A stretch of DNA of 64,000 nucleotides, taken from positions 3,534,001-3,598,000 of the forward strand of contig OZ251573.1 of the NCBI GenBank assembly GCA_965243545.1. The letters are read 5' to 3'. This DNA is from CATQHW01 sp965243545. Its GTDB lineage: Bacteria; Spirochaetota; Spirochaetia; SZUA-6; Bin103. Positions 54,223 to 62,669 of this stretch are shown here, in pieces. The notes under the pieces were generated by a model that had not been told where the DNA came from, did not search any database, and saw only the letters and a program-made list of their open reading frames with translations. The translations under genes were made by a program, and so were the position numbers. Numbering within the stretch: the stretch's first letter is position 1; every line of letters begins with the position of its first letter.

Positions 54223-57200
54223 TCACCGCGTCAGGGCAGGCACGGCGGCGCGGGCAGCGTCGCCGGCTGCGCCGGCGCCCGCATCCGCGCCCGCGTCAGC
54301 GGCCGGTTCCGTGAAGGCGGCGCGCAGCAGGCGTTTCCGCACCGCCCAGCCGTCCTCCGGGGAGAGGCGCTCGCAGTCGATCACCCGGCCGCCGTCGAGC
54401 ACGGCGATCGGCCGGCCGGCGCGGTAGGCGACCCGGTTGCCGGTGCGCGCCGCCAGCTTGGCGCCGGACGGGACGGTCACCCCCAGCGCGTTGGCCGGAT
54501 CGACGGCGCTCAGCACGATCACGTCTTCGGCAGCTTCGGTCCGCCGCACCTCGCGCAACGCGCCGACCGCCTCCGGCAGCGCGAACTGCTCGCCGCCGAC
54601 GCCGGACACGAAGTGCCCACCGCGGATTTCTCCCCTGGTCTCCAGCCGGCGCAGCGTCCGCACCAGCTCCCGCCACGGCGGCACGCGCGGTTCGCGCTCG
54701 GTGAGGCGGCGAAACACCACCCCGTACCGCTTCAGGAGCGCGCGCGCCGCGGTCTCGCGCGCCGCCTCGTCCGTCTCCGCGGCGGCCTCCGGCGGCGCGC
54801 CGCCGGCCGGCGGGGCGGCCGGGCGCGCCAGCGACCAGCGGCCGGCGGTCTCCAGCGACGACTGCCGCCGGTACCCGAGGCGGGGGCCGCCGAAGCGCCG
54901 CCGGCCACTCCCGGTCAGGCCGGAGCGGCCGTTGCCGGCCGGCGGCCCGATCAGCGCCCGCAACCCGGCAAAGCCGTCGCAGGTCACCAGCCCGGCCGCC
55001 ACCAGCTCGCCGAGCGCGGTCTCCACCTGCGTGCGGAGCAGCCGCGCGCCGGCCACGATGTCGTCGAAAAAGGACGCGCCGTCCGCTTGCAGCACCCCCA
55101 GCACCGCCCGCGCCGCGGCGGTCGCCGGCGCCGGCGGCGCGCCGGCCGCCAACCGCTGCCACACCGGCCGGCGCTCGCGGCTCAGCAGGGCTATGCGCGT
55201 AGCCTTGACCGGCCCGCCGGCGGTGTCGTCCGGGAACCGCGCCCAGACCAGCCGGCCCGACAGGCAGAGCGCGTCGAGCCACGCCGGATCGTAGCCGCGC
55301 ACCCGCGCCGGCAGCACCGCGCTCTCCCACGCCGCCGCCGGCAGCTCCACGCCGTCAAGCACGGCCAGCACCTGCGCCAATCCGTCCGCGCCGGCCACGC
55401 GACGCGCCGGCTCCACGTGCTGCCAGCGCATCACGAAACGCTGGTAGTCGGCCTTGGAGACCGGTTCGATCTCCCGCCGCAGGCGGTCGAGCGTGTAGCG
55501 GTTGATGCGCGCCAGCAGCCGCCGCTCGCACCACTCCACGCCGGCGGCGTCCGCTCCGCCGGTGAAGTTGCCCCGCATCACGAACCCCTCGGTCTCCAGG
55601 GCGGCGAGCGCCGCGGCCACCGCCGGCCCCGGCTGCCCGATGGAGGCGGCCAACTCCTGTCCGGTCACCGGTCCCAGCGCTTCCAGGCGGCCGCGCAGCA
55701 GCTCGCGCAGCGCCTCCTCCGGCTCATAGGCGCGCAGATAGCGGCCGGGGACGGTGAGCGCCGGCGTCCGCTCGGCGTCCGGGGCGACCGCCCGCCACTC
55801 CGGCAGCCGTTCGGCGGCCACCCACAACGGGCCGGCCGGCGAGGTCTGCCGCGCGGCCCGGCCGTCGGCGATCAGCCGCTCGAACGGCTCGATCCAGCTC
55901 CGGGCGCCGTCGCCGCGCCGGCCCTCGGCCTCGGTCAGGTAGCCGAGCAGCACCAGCGCGTCGTGCAGGTCGTCGGCGTTCTCGACGCGCGGCCACGCCT
56001 CGTTACGGACGCGCGCGATCGCTCCGGGGTCGAGCGCGCCGAGCTCGCGCGCCTCCTGCGGGTCGAGCCAGCGGCGGTTGCGCACCGCCTGCGTGCGCCG
56101 CTCCTCCAACGGCGCGTCGTCCAGAAAGGCGTACGGCCGGGCGTTGAGTATCTCCTGCGCGAACGGCGACGGTTCGCTCAGGTCGCGGCAGATCAGCGTC
56201 AGATCGCCGGCGCGCATGGCGGCCAGCAGCCGGCGCAGCGCTTCGACGTCCATCGCCTCGGTCAGGCAGTCGTCGATCGTCTGCGTCACCAGCGGATGGT
56301 CGGGGACTTCACGCTCGCCGGCCAGGTTTTCGGCGCAGGCGAGCTGGTCGGGAAAGACCAGCGCGACCAGGTCTTCGGCCTGCATACGCTGCAGGTAGGG
56401 CGGCGTCCGCCGGCCGCCCCGCCAGCGCGGAACCGCCAGCGCGCGGGAGGCGTTCCAGCGCCAACGCACGTTGAACATCGGCGCGTCGAGCAGCGCCTGC
56501 ACCAGCACGTCGCGCACCGAGCCGGGATGCAGGTAGCGCCACACCTCCCGCATTTGGAAGCTGTGCGTGGGGCCGAGCGACAGCACGATGGCGTCGTCGG
56601 TCGCCGCCGCCTGCAGCTCGAAGTTGAAGGTGCGGCAGAAGCGTTTGCGCAACGCCAGCCCCCAGCCGCGGTTGAGGCGGGTCCCGTGCGGGGAGTGGAT
56701 GACCAAGTGCATGTCCCCGGCCTCGTCGAAGAACCGCTCCATCACCAGCGTCCGGCAGGTCGGCATGGCGCCGAGCGCGTTGCGGCCGGCGGTCAGGTAC
56801 TCGGCCGCCTGCTCCGCGGCGCTCGCCGGCACGCCGGGCAGCGCCGCCAGCCAGCCGGCCGCCGCCGGCGCCGCCGCGCAGCCGTTCCGCTCCGCGTCCC
56901 GGATCGCCGCCTCCGCGCCTTCGCGCAACGCCGACACCGCGCTCGACAGTTCCGGCGTGCGGCCCGGCGCTTCGCCGAGCCAGAACGGGATGGTGGGCCG
57001 CTGGTCGCCGGCGTGCGCTACCCGCACGGTGCTGCCGGACACCTGCAGGATGCGCCAGGAGGTGTTGCCGAGCTGGAAGACGTCGCCGGCCATGCTCTCG
57101 ATGGCGAAATCCTCGTGGATGGTCCCGACCACGGTCTCGGCCGGATCGGCGCGCACCTCGTAGTCGAAGGTGTCGGGGATGGCGCCTCCGCCGGTCAGCG

Positions 57201-58692
57201 CCACCAGGCGGGCGCCGCGGCGCGCCCGCAGCCGGCCGTTGACCGCGTCGAGGTGAAGATAGGCGCCGCGCCGCCCGCGGCGGGTGGTGAACCCTTCGGC
57301 CAGCATCCGCACCACCGCGTCGAACCGCTCCCGCGCCAGGTTCCGGTACGGATACGCGCCGCGCACGACGGCGTAGAGATCGTCGGCGGACCACTCGCGC
57401 GCCGCGCATTCGGCAACGATCTGCTGCGCCAGGATGTCGAGCGGCTGGTCCGGGATCGGTATCTCGTCCAGTTCGCCCCGCGCGGTCGCCGCCAGCAGCG
57501 CGCAGCATTCCACCAGATCGTCGCGGCTGAGCGGGAACAGGCGGCCCTTGGGCGTGGCGCCGACCGCGTGCCCGGAGCGGCCGACGCGCTGCAGAAACGC
57601 CATGATCGACCGCGGCGAGCCGAGCTGGCACACCAGATCGACGGCGCCGATGTCGATGCCGAGCTCCAGCGAGGCGGTGGCGACCAGCGCGCGCAACGAT
57701 CCCTCCTTGAGGCGCCGCTCGGCGTCCAGGCGCGTCTCTTTGGAGAGGCTGCCGTGGTGGGCGGCCACGGCGTCCGGGCCCAGGCGCTCGCTCAGCTCGT
57801 GCGCGGCGCGCTCGGCCATGCGCCGGGTGTTGACGAAGATCAGCGTGGTGCGGTGCCGGTCGATCAGCTCGCGCAGGCGGGCGTACACCTCCTCCCACAC
57901 CTCGTTCGACATCGCCGCGCCGAGCGGCGAACCGGGCAGCTCCAGCGCGGTGTCCATGCGGCGGCGGTGGCCGGCGTCGACGATCGCGCACGGCTCGCCG
58001 GGCGGCGCCAGAAACTCGGCGACCCGCTCGATCGGCTTCTGCGTCGCCGACAGGCCGATGCGGCGCGGCGGCGCGCCGGTGAGCGCCTGCAGCCGCTCCA
58101 GGCTGAGTGCGAGGTGGGAACCGCGCTTGGAGCCGACCACGGCGTGTATCTCGTCGACGATCACGGTGCGCACCGAGCCGAGCATGCGCCGGCCGCCGTC
58201 GGCGGTGAGCAGCAGGTAGAGCGACTCCGGCGTGGTGACCAGGATGTGGGGAGGGCGGCGCGTCATGGCGGTGCGCGCGCCGGACGGGGTGTCGCCGGTG
58301 CGCACCAGCGATCGGATCGGCGGGAGCCGGTCCGGGTCCGGTCCGTCCGGACGGAGCCGGCCGCGGATGCCGGCCAACGGCTGCTCCAGGTTGCGGTGGA
58401 TGTCGTTGCTGAGCGCCTTCAGGGGAGAGACGTACAGGACGGAGGTCGTGTCGGGGAGCGAGCCGGCCACCGAGCGGCGCACCAAGCCGTCGATCGCGGA
58501 CAGGAACGCGGCCAGCGTCTTGCCGGAGCCGGTCGGCGCGGCGATCAGGGTGTGCCGGCCGCCGGCGATCCGCTCCCAGGCGAGCTCCTGTATCCCGGTC
58601 GGGGCGGCGAAGGCGTCCCGGAACCAGCCGGCGACCGCCGGGTGGAAACGCCGCAACGGGCCGGCGGCGGCGGCGGGGCTGGCGCCGGTCAT
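54223..58692 (-). CDS. lhr: Lhr-family ATP-dependent DNA helicase
   Basis: 1489 residues, full Lhr length. Helicase motifs: Walker A TLIAAPTGSGKT near residue 55, VSPLKALSNDI, VIVDEIHAVVGSKRG, GLSATQKPIERVAEFL, LELGIDIGAVD and QRVGRSGHAVG. The winged helix and the long Lhr-specific C-terminal region follow (LSLGPTHSFQM, YLTEAEGRR, and the region near 1000-1480). Lhr translocates 3' to 5' on ssDNA and unwinds RNA-DNA hybrids; the roles are in repair. The start was chosen at the ATG of MTGASPAAAAGPLRRF. The Ala/Gly/Pro-rich C-terminal linker (about residues 1250-1290) is low complexity. Confidence 0.95.
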   Translation of the reverse strand: MTGASPAAAAGPLRRFHPAVAGWFRDAFAAPTGIQELAWERIAGGRHTLIAAPTGSGKTLAAFLSAIDGLVRRSVAGSLPDTTSVLYVSPLKALSNDIHRNLEQPLAGIRGRLRPDGPDPDRLPPIRSLVRTGDTPSGARTAMTRRPPHILVTTPESLYLLLTADGGRRMLGSVRTVIVDEIHAVVGSKRGSHLALSLERLQALTGAPPRRIGLSATQKPIERVAEFLAPPGEPCAIVDAGHRRRMDTALELPGSPLGAAMSNEVWEEVYARLRELIDRHRTTLIFVNTRRMAERAAHELSERLGPDAVAAHHGSLSKETRLDAERRLKEGSLRALVATASLELGIDIGAVDLVCQLGSPRSIMAFLQRVGRSGHAVGATPKGRLFPLSRDDLVECCALLAATARGELDEIPIPDQPLDILAQQIVAECAAREWSADDLYAVVRGAYPYRNLARERFDAVVRMLAEGFTTRRGRRGAYLHLDAVNGRLRARRGARLVALTGGGAIPDTFDYEVRADPAETVVGTIHEDFAIESMAGDVFQLGNTSWRILQVSGSTVRVAHAGDQRPTIPFWLGEAPGRTPELSSAVSALREGAEAAIRDAERNGCAAAPAAAGWLAALPGVPASAAEQAAEYLTAGRNALGAMPTCRTLVMERFFDEAGDMHLVIHSPHGTRLNRGWGLALRKRFCRTFNFELQAAATDDAIVLSLGPTHSFQMREVWRYLHPGSVRDVLVQALLDAPMFNVRWRWNASRALAVPRWRGGRRTPPYLQRMQAEDLVALVFPDQLACAENLAGEREVPDHPLVTQTIDDCLTEAMDVEALRRLLAAMRAGDLTLICRDLSEPSPFAQEILNARPYAFLDDAPLEERRTQAVRNRRWLDPQEARELGALDPGAIARVRNEAWPRVENADDLHDALVLLGYLTEAEGRRGDGARSWIEPFERLIADGRAARQTSPAGPLWVAAERLPEWRAVAPDAERTPALTVPGRYLRAYEPEEALRELLRGRLEALGPVTGQELAASIGQPGPAVAAALAALETEGFVMRGNFTGGADAAGVEWCERRLLARINRYTLDRLRREIEPVSKADYQRFVMRWQHVEPARRVAGADGLAQVLAVLDGVELPAAAWESAVLPARVRGYDPAWLDALCLSGRLVWARFPDDTAGGPVKATRIALLSRERRPVWQRLAAGAPPAPATAAARAVLGVLQADGASFFDDIVAGARLLRTQVETALGELVAAGLVTCDGFAGLRALIGPPAGNGRSGLTGSGRRRFGGPRLGYRRQSSLETAGRWSLARPAAPPAGGAPPEAAAETDEAARETAARALLKRYGVVFRRLTEREPRVPPWRELVRTLRRLETRGEIRGGHFVSGVGGEQFALPEAVGALREVRRTEAAEDVIVLSAVDPANALGVTVPSGAKLAARTGNRVAYRAGRPIAVLDGGRVIDCERLSPEDGWAVRKRLLRAAFTEPAADAGADAGAGAAGDAARAAVPALTR

Positions 58693-58790
58693 GGGATCAG
58701 GTGCCGAATCAATCTGAGCAGAAACCCGCACGTCTCTACCGAATCAAGGCGGGAGCCAACACCGGTCGCGACGAACGCCCGGCCGGCAGG

Positions 58791-59570
58791 CTACGCCGCT
58801 CCCTCCCGCGCTTCGGGCGCTTCCCGGTGGCCGTTCGCGACCGCTCCTTCGATCGCGCCCTCGACCCTCGACAGCCGATGCCCGACGTTGACCAGACGAT
58901 CGTTGGTTTCCTTGATACTGCCCGCGAGCCCGTCGATACGAGTATCGAGACGTGCTTCGGTCGCCTTCATCTCAGCCCGCAGCCGGCCTTCGGTCTCCGC
59001 CATACGAGCTTCGAGCTGAGCTTCGGTCGCCTTCATCTCAGTCCGCAACCGGCCTTCGGTCTCCGCCATACGAGCGTCGAGCCGAGCTTCGGTCTCCTTC
59101 ATCTCAACCCGCAGCCGGCCTTCGGTCGCCCTCAGGTCTTCACGGACGCTGTCGATACGAGCGTCAAGCCGGCCTTCAAGGCCCTCGATACGAGCTTCGA
59201 GCCGGCTGTCGCCCGCTCTCATCTCCTTCCGCATCCCGTCGATCGCCGCCTCGAGCCGGCCTTCCCCGGCCGTCATCTCCTCACGGAGCGCGCGGTCGCC
59301 GGCCTTCGTCTCCTCGCGGAGCAGGGCCATGTCCTCACGAAGCGAGCGGTCGCCCGCCTTCATCTCCTCACGGAGCAGGGCCATCGCCGCCTCGAGCCGG
59401 CCTTCGCCGGCCTTCGTCTCCTCGCGGAGCACGCCCATGTCCTCGCGGAGCAGGGCCATGTCCTTGCGGTGCCGGCCGTCGATCCACCGGATCAACGCGA
59501 ACATGACGGCGCCGAGCGGGAGGGTGCCGCCGACGATCGCCCCGATGGTGGCGATCAGATTCTGGTCCAT
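58791..59570 (-). CDS. Coiled-coil membrane protein, cassette family, copy B
   Basis: 259 residues from ATG 59570. Same N-terminal membrane segment (NLIATIGAIVGGTLPLGAVM) and basic stop as copy A. The coiled-coil part has about two units of the 18-residue type near residues 60-100 and additional repeats of the type MAETEGRLRTEMKATEA further down, so it is longer than copy A but shorter than copy C. C-terminal end is identical in style (NDRLVNVGHRLSRVEGAI). Transcribed away from the EpsG-like gene and downstream of copy C. Confidence 0.8.
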   Translation of the reverse strand: MDQNLIATIGAIVGGTLPLGAVMFALIRWIDGRHRKDMALLREDMGVLREETKAGEGRLEAAMALLREEMKAGDRSLREDMALLREETKAGDRALREEMTAGEGRLEAAIDGMRKEMRAGDSRLEARIEGLEGRLDARIDSVREDLRATEGRLRVEMKETEARLDARMAETEGRLRTEMKATEAQLEARMAETEGRLRAEMKATEARLDTRIDGLAGSIKETNDRLVNVGHRLSRVEGAIEGAVANGHREAPEAREGAA

Positions 59571-59737
59571 TCGTTCTCCCCGAGCGCCATCCGTTCCCGG
59601 CACGATCCTACCGGTTCGCGCGCGCGGTGTCACCGCGCCGGGGACGGAGCGCTCTCTACCGCAGACAACGCCGCGCGTTCGCCGCCGCTTCAACGCCGGC
59701 GCATCGGCCCCGGCCGCACAAACGCCCGGCCGGCAGG

Positions 59738-60580
59738 CTACGCCGCTCCCTCCCGTGCTTCGGGCGCTTCCCGGTGGCCGTTCGCGACCGCTCCTTCGAT
59801 CGCGCCCTCGACCCTCGACAGCCGATGCCCGACGTTGACCAGACGCTCGTTGGTTTCCTTGATGCTGCCTGCGAGCCCGTCGATTCGAGTATCGAGCCGA
59901 GCTTCGGTCTCCGCCATACGGGCTTCGAGCCGAGCTTCGGTCGCCCTCATCTCAGCCCGCAGCCGGCCTTCGGTCTCCGCCATACGAGCGTCAAGCCGGC
60001 CTTCAAGGCGCTCGATACGAGCTTCGAGCCGGCTGTCGCCCGCTCTCATCTCCTCCCGCAGCCCGCCGATCGCCGCCTCGAGCCGGCCTTCCCCGGCCGT
60101 CATCTCCTCACGGAGCGAGCGGTCGCCGGCCTTCGTCTCCTCGCGGAGCACCGCCATCTCCTCGCGGAGCGAGCGGTCGCCGGCCTTCGTCTCCTCGCGG
60201 AGCACCGCCATGTCCTCGCGGAGCGAGCGGTCGCCGGCCTTCGTCTCCTTGCGGAGCACCGCCATGTCCTCACGGAGCGAGCGGTCGCCGGCCTTCGTCT
60301 CCTCGCGGAGCACCGCCATCTCCTCACGGAGCGAGCGGTCGCCGGCCTTCGTCTCCTCGCGGAGCAGGGCCATCGCCGCCTCGAGCCGGCCTTCGCCCGC
60401 CTTCATGTCCTCGCGGAGCACGCCCATGTCCTCGCGGAGCACGCCCATGTCTTCGCGGAGCAGGGCCATGTCCTTGCGGTGCCGGCCGTCGATCCACCGG
60501 ATCAACGCGAACATGACGGCGCCGAGCGGGAGAGTGCCGCCGACGATCGCCCCGATGGTGGCGATCAGATTCTGGTCCAT
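59738..60580 (-). CDS. Coiled-coil membrane protein, cassette family, copy C
   Basis: 280 residues from ATG 60580. It has five consecutive 18-residue units (MAVLREETKAGDRSLREE and variants such as MAVLRKETKAGDRSLRED) between the N-terminal membrane helix and the common shorter-repeat tail, the largest number of the three copies. In DNA the unit is 54 bases, so array size changes keep the frame. The leader differs from copy A by one extra base, which supports a noncoding leader. Confidence 0.82.
   Translation of the reverse strand: MDQNLIATIGAIVGGTLPLGAVMFALIRWIDGRHRKDMALLREDMGVLREDMGVLREDMKAGEGRLEAAMALLREETKAGDRSLREEMAVLREETKAGDRSLREDMAVLRKETKAGDRSLREDMAVLREETKAGDRSLREEMAVLREETKAGDRSLREEMTAGEGRLEAAIGGLREEMRAGDSRLEARIERLEGRLDARMAETEGRLRAEMRATEARLEARMAETEARLDTRIDGLAGSIKETNERLVNVGHRLSRVEGAIEGAVANGHREAPEAREGAA
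60110..60375. repeat. 54-bp tandem repeat array inside cassette copy C
   Basis: Five near-identical 54-base units containing GAGCGAGCGGTCGCCGGCC encode the 18-residue coiled-coil repeats. Copy A has two of them and copy B about two of a more diverged sort, so copy number varies between paralogues. Confidence 0.88.
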
Positions 60581-60790
60581 TCGTTCTCCCCGAGCGCCAT
60601 CCGTCCCCGGCCCGATCCTACCGGTTTCGCGCGCGCGGTGTCACCGCGCCGGGGACGGAGCGCTCTCTACCTCAGACAACGCCGCGCGTTCGCCGCCGCT
60701 TCAACGCCGGCGCTTCAAGTGGCGCGCCCGATCTCCCGACCATAAGAAGGTGCGGGCAGGCGAGCCGCAGCAGCCGGCCGAGGCGCCTCC
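60581..60790. other. cassette C leader region, no gene
   Basis: Conserved leader with the GCGCGGTGTCACCGCGC palindrome (reverse orientation) and the far upstream part shared with copy A. The plus-strand EpsG-like gene begins directly after it at 60791. Confidence 0.6.
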
Positions 60791-61807
60791 GTGGAGCTAG
60801 CCGCCTACGCCGTCATGGCCGCCGGCGCCTACGTCGCCCTCATCACCAGAGAGCGCATCGTCCCGTACGCCTGGTTCGCCGCGTACGTCCTGTACTCCCT
60901 GGTGGTGCGCCTCATGCCGCCGATCGTCGACATGGAGGTGTACGCCCGGGCGGTGACGGCGTGGCCGCCCCCGCTCAGCTTCTACTCGCTCCGCGAGCCG
61001 GTCGTCTGGATTGGCGGCCCCGTGCTGCACCGGCTCCTCAACGACCGCGTCGCCACGTTCCTGGTCGTGGACGTACTCACCGGACTGGCCGTCTTCCGGG
61101 CGATGAAGGCCCTGGACGACGGGAGCGGGCGCATGCTCTCGCTGGCGCCCACGGTGATCGCCTCCTACGTCTTCCTCCTGGGCCAACACAACGTCTGGCG
61201 CCAGCACGTCGCGTTCGTACTGCTGCTCTGGGCCATCGCGTCGCGCTCGCGCAAGGAGCGCCGAGGGCTGGTCCTGTTCGTGCTGGCGTGCCTGGCGCAC
61301 AACTCGACCGTCATGTTCGCCGGTTACTGGTTCGACGCCGGCCGAGGCGACCGCCGGCGCTACGGACCGTTGATAACCCTTGCCGGCGTCATGTGTATGG
61401 CGATCCTGTTTGCGTGGCTGGAAAGCTGGCTGATCTGGTCGGGGCGCACCGCCCGGAATACCGCGCCGCTGTACTTCCTGGTAGCCGGCGCTCTGGCGCT
61501 GATCCTGCTCTACGCCAACGCCGGCGCCTTTCCCGCCGCCCGCACGCCGGCCCTGCTCAACTTCCTGGCGTTCACTCCGGCAGCCCGTGTGCGAGCTTCC
61601 TCAGCGTTGCCGCAAGCTCATCGTACCACTTCGCGCTCCGGAAAAAGTCCCCGCGTTTCTGCGCCCCTGCGCACAGCGCGCGATACAGCTCCGGATCGGC
61701 GATCATGCGCTCTATCGCCTCCCGAACAGCGGACGTCGACCGAGGCTCTACCAGCAGGCCGCTCTTGCCGTCCTCCACTACTTCCGGGACGCTTCGCCAC
61801 GACGTAG
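60791..61807 (+). CDS. EpsG-like polysaccharide polymerase with replaced C-terminus
   Basis: 338 codons, but only about the first 262 read as a natural membrane protein (up to ~61575): ten or so hydrophobic segments with the EpsG-type pattern EPVVWIGGPVLHRLL near residue 68, LLGQHNVWRQHVAFVLLLWAI near 120 and CLAHNSTVMFAGYWF near 170. Beyond 61575 the frame runs through the antisense of the glycosyltransferase gene and yields unnatural Arg/Ser/Pro-rich text. Thus the original C-terminus has been lost by rearrangement, or the gene is a truncated remnant. EpsG-like proteins polymerise exopolysaccharide units. The GTG start directly follows the cassette. Confidence 0.6.
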   Translation: MELAAYAVMAAGAYVALITRERIVPYAWFAAYVLYSLVVRLMPPIVDMEVYARAVTAWPPPLSFYSLREPVVWIGGPVLHRLLNDRVATFLVVDVLTGLAVFRAMKALDDGSGRMLSLAPTVIASYVFLLGQHNVWRQHVAFVLLLWAIASRSRKERRGLVLFVLACLAHNSTVMFAGYWFDAGRGDRRRYGPLITLAGVMCMAILFAWLESWLIWSGRTARNTAPLYFLVAGALALILLYANAGAFPAARTPALLNFLAFTPAARVRASSALPQAHRTTSRSGKSPRVSAPLRTARDTAPDRRSCALSPPEQRTSTEALPAGRSCRPPLLPGRFATT

Positions 61808-62669
61808 AGATCACCGGACGGCCGCACTGCAGCGCCTCCAACACAATGCCCGGATATCCTTCCACCCTCCAATAGGTCGGCAGCACCAACGCGTCATGCC
61901 GCTCAAGAGCATCCGCCACGTCCGCCTGCGCCAGTACCCCCCGATACACCGATCGGTCCTGACCGTCAAACACGCTGAGATCCGTATTCGCCATAGTCGG
62001 ACCGTACACGTCCAGGCAGCAGTCACTCGGCAGTTCCCGGCAGGCTTCCACCGCCTCACGGAGTCCCTTTTCCATCCGCAGCTGAGATATGAAGACGAAC
62101 CTCCGAGCAGCATCCTGCGGCGGCACTGCCGAGCGTCGCGTGTCCCGCGTGTTCGGAAACCACTGGATGTTTTCGCGGTCCGCGAATCGCTTCTTGATAG
62201 CCAGCGTCTGCACCAGAATCAACGCGCAGCGCATGTACGATGCGTTTGCCCAGCGCCGTTTTACCGCAGAATATCCGTCAAATATTTTCACGAAGTCACC
62301 GCCGATGAATTTCAATACCGCCGGGCGTCGAAACACCGCGCAGATGAGCCACAGCCCTGATCCGAGCCACCATGCGCTCTTTGCCGATATGTGCATGACG
62401 ACGACGTCGTTGAAGAGCACGCGGACCACGACCCGCCACACCAAACTGGCGACCGTCGCAAAATTGTGCCACACCTGCCGCGCGCCCAGATTCACCCGCG
62501 GACGCGAGATGTCCACAACCGCCACGTCGATCGCGCGCTGCTGCAACTGCGCGACCATGTCTCGGAAATTCACCGAGGCGCCGCCTACGGGATTGGCGGC
62601 GCTGGGCGCCTGCGGAGGCAACGCCCCGATAAGCAGGGCTCGCACCGGTGCTCCCTTGTCAGCGCTCAT
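61572..62669 (-). CDS. GT4-family glycosyltransferase
   Basis: 365 residues. N-terminal GT-B acceptor loop (ALPPQAPSAANPVGGASVNF) and C-terminal donor site with VFISQLRMEKGLREAV, DVYGPTMA, VEGYPGIVLEALQCGRPVI with the two Glu, and SVPEVVEDGKSGLLVEP. It transfers a sugar to a lipid-linked or polysaccharide acceptor. The start overlaps the polymerase/ligase gene by 11 bases. GC content is lower than that of the housekeeping half of the window. Confidence 0.9.
   Translation of the reverse strand: MSADKGAPVRALLIGALPPQAPSAANPVGGASVNFRDMVAQLQQRAIDVAVVDISRPRVNLGARQVWHNFATVASLVWRVVVRVLFNDVVVMHISAKSAWWLGSGLWLICAVFRRPAVLKFIGGDFVKIFDGYSAVKRRWANASYMRCALILVQTLAIKKRFADRENIQWFPNTRDTRRSAVPPQDAARRFVFISQLRMEKGLREAVEACRELPSDCCLDVYGPTMANTDLSVFDGQDRSVYRGVLAQADVADALERHDALVLPTYWRVEGYPGIVLEALQCGRPVISTSWRSVPEVVEDGKSGLLVEPRSTSAVREAIERMIADPELYRALCAGAQKRGDFFRSAKWYDELAATLRKLAHGLPE

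Larger units (their letters stand above)
58770..60782. repeat. tandem coiled-coil cassettes B and C
   Basis: Two head-to-tail copies on the minus strand of the same unit as copy A. Gene plus ~160-base leader are conserved between B and C, and C also shares with A the far upstream part including GGCGCGCCCGATCTCCCGACCAT. The unit boundary is near 60782, where the EpsG-like gene begins. Confidence 0.8.

Noticed and set aside
54133..59019. Plus-strand open frame of ~1600 codons over the Lhr gene
   Set aside because: Antisense shadow of lhr plus part of a cassette. The minus-strand product carries all helicase motifs, and the plus-strand text has none.
60110..60375. Regularly spaced near-identical repeats that might suggest a CRISPR array
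   Set aside because: Units are 54 bases with no unique spacers and encode an in-frame coiled-coil repeat. They are a coding tandem repeat.
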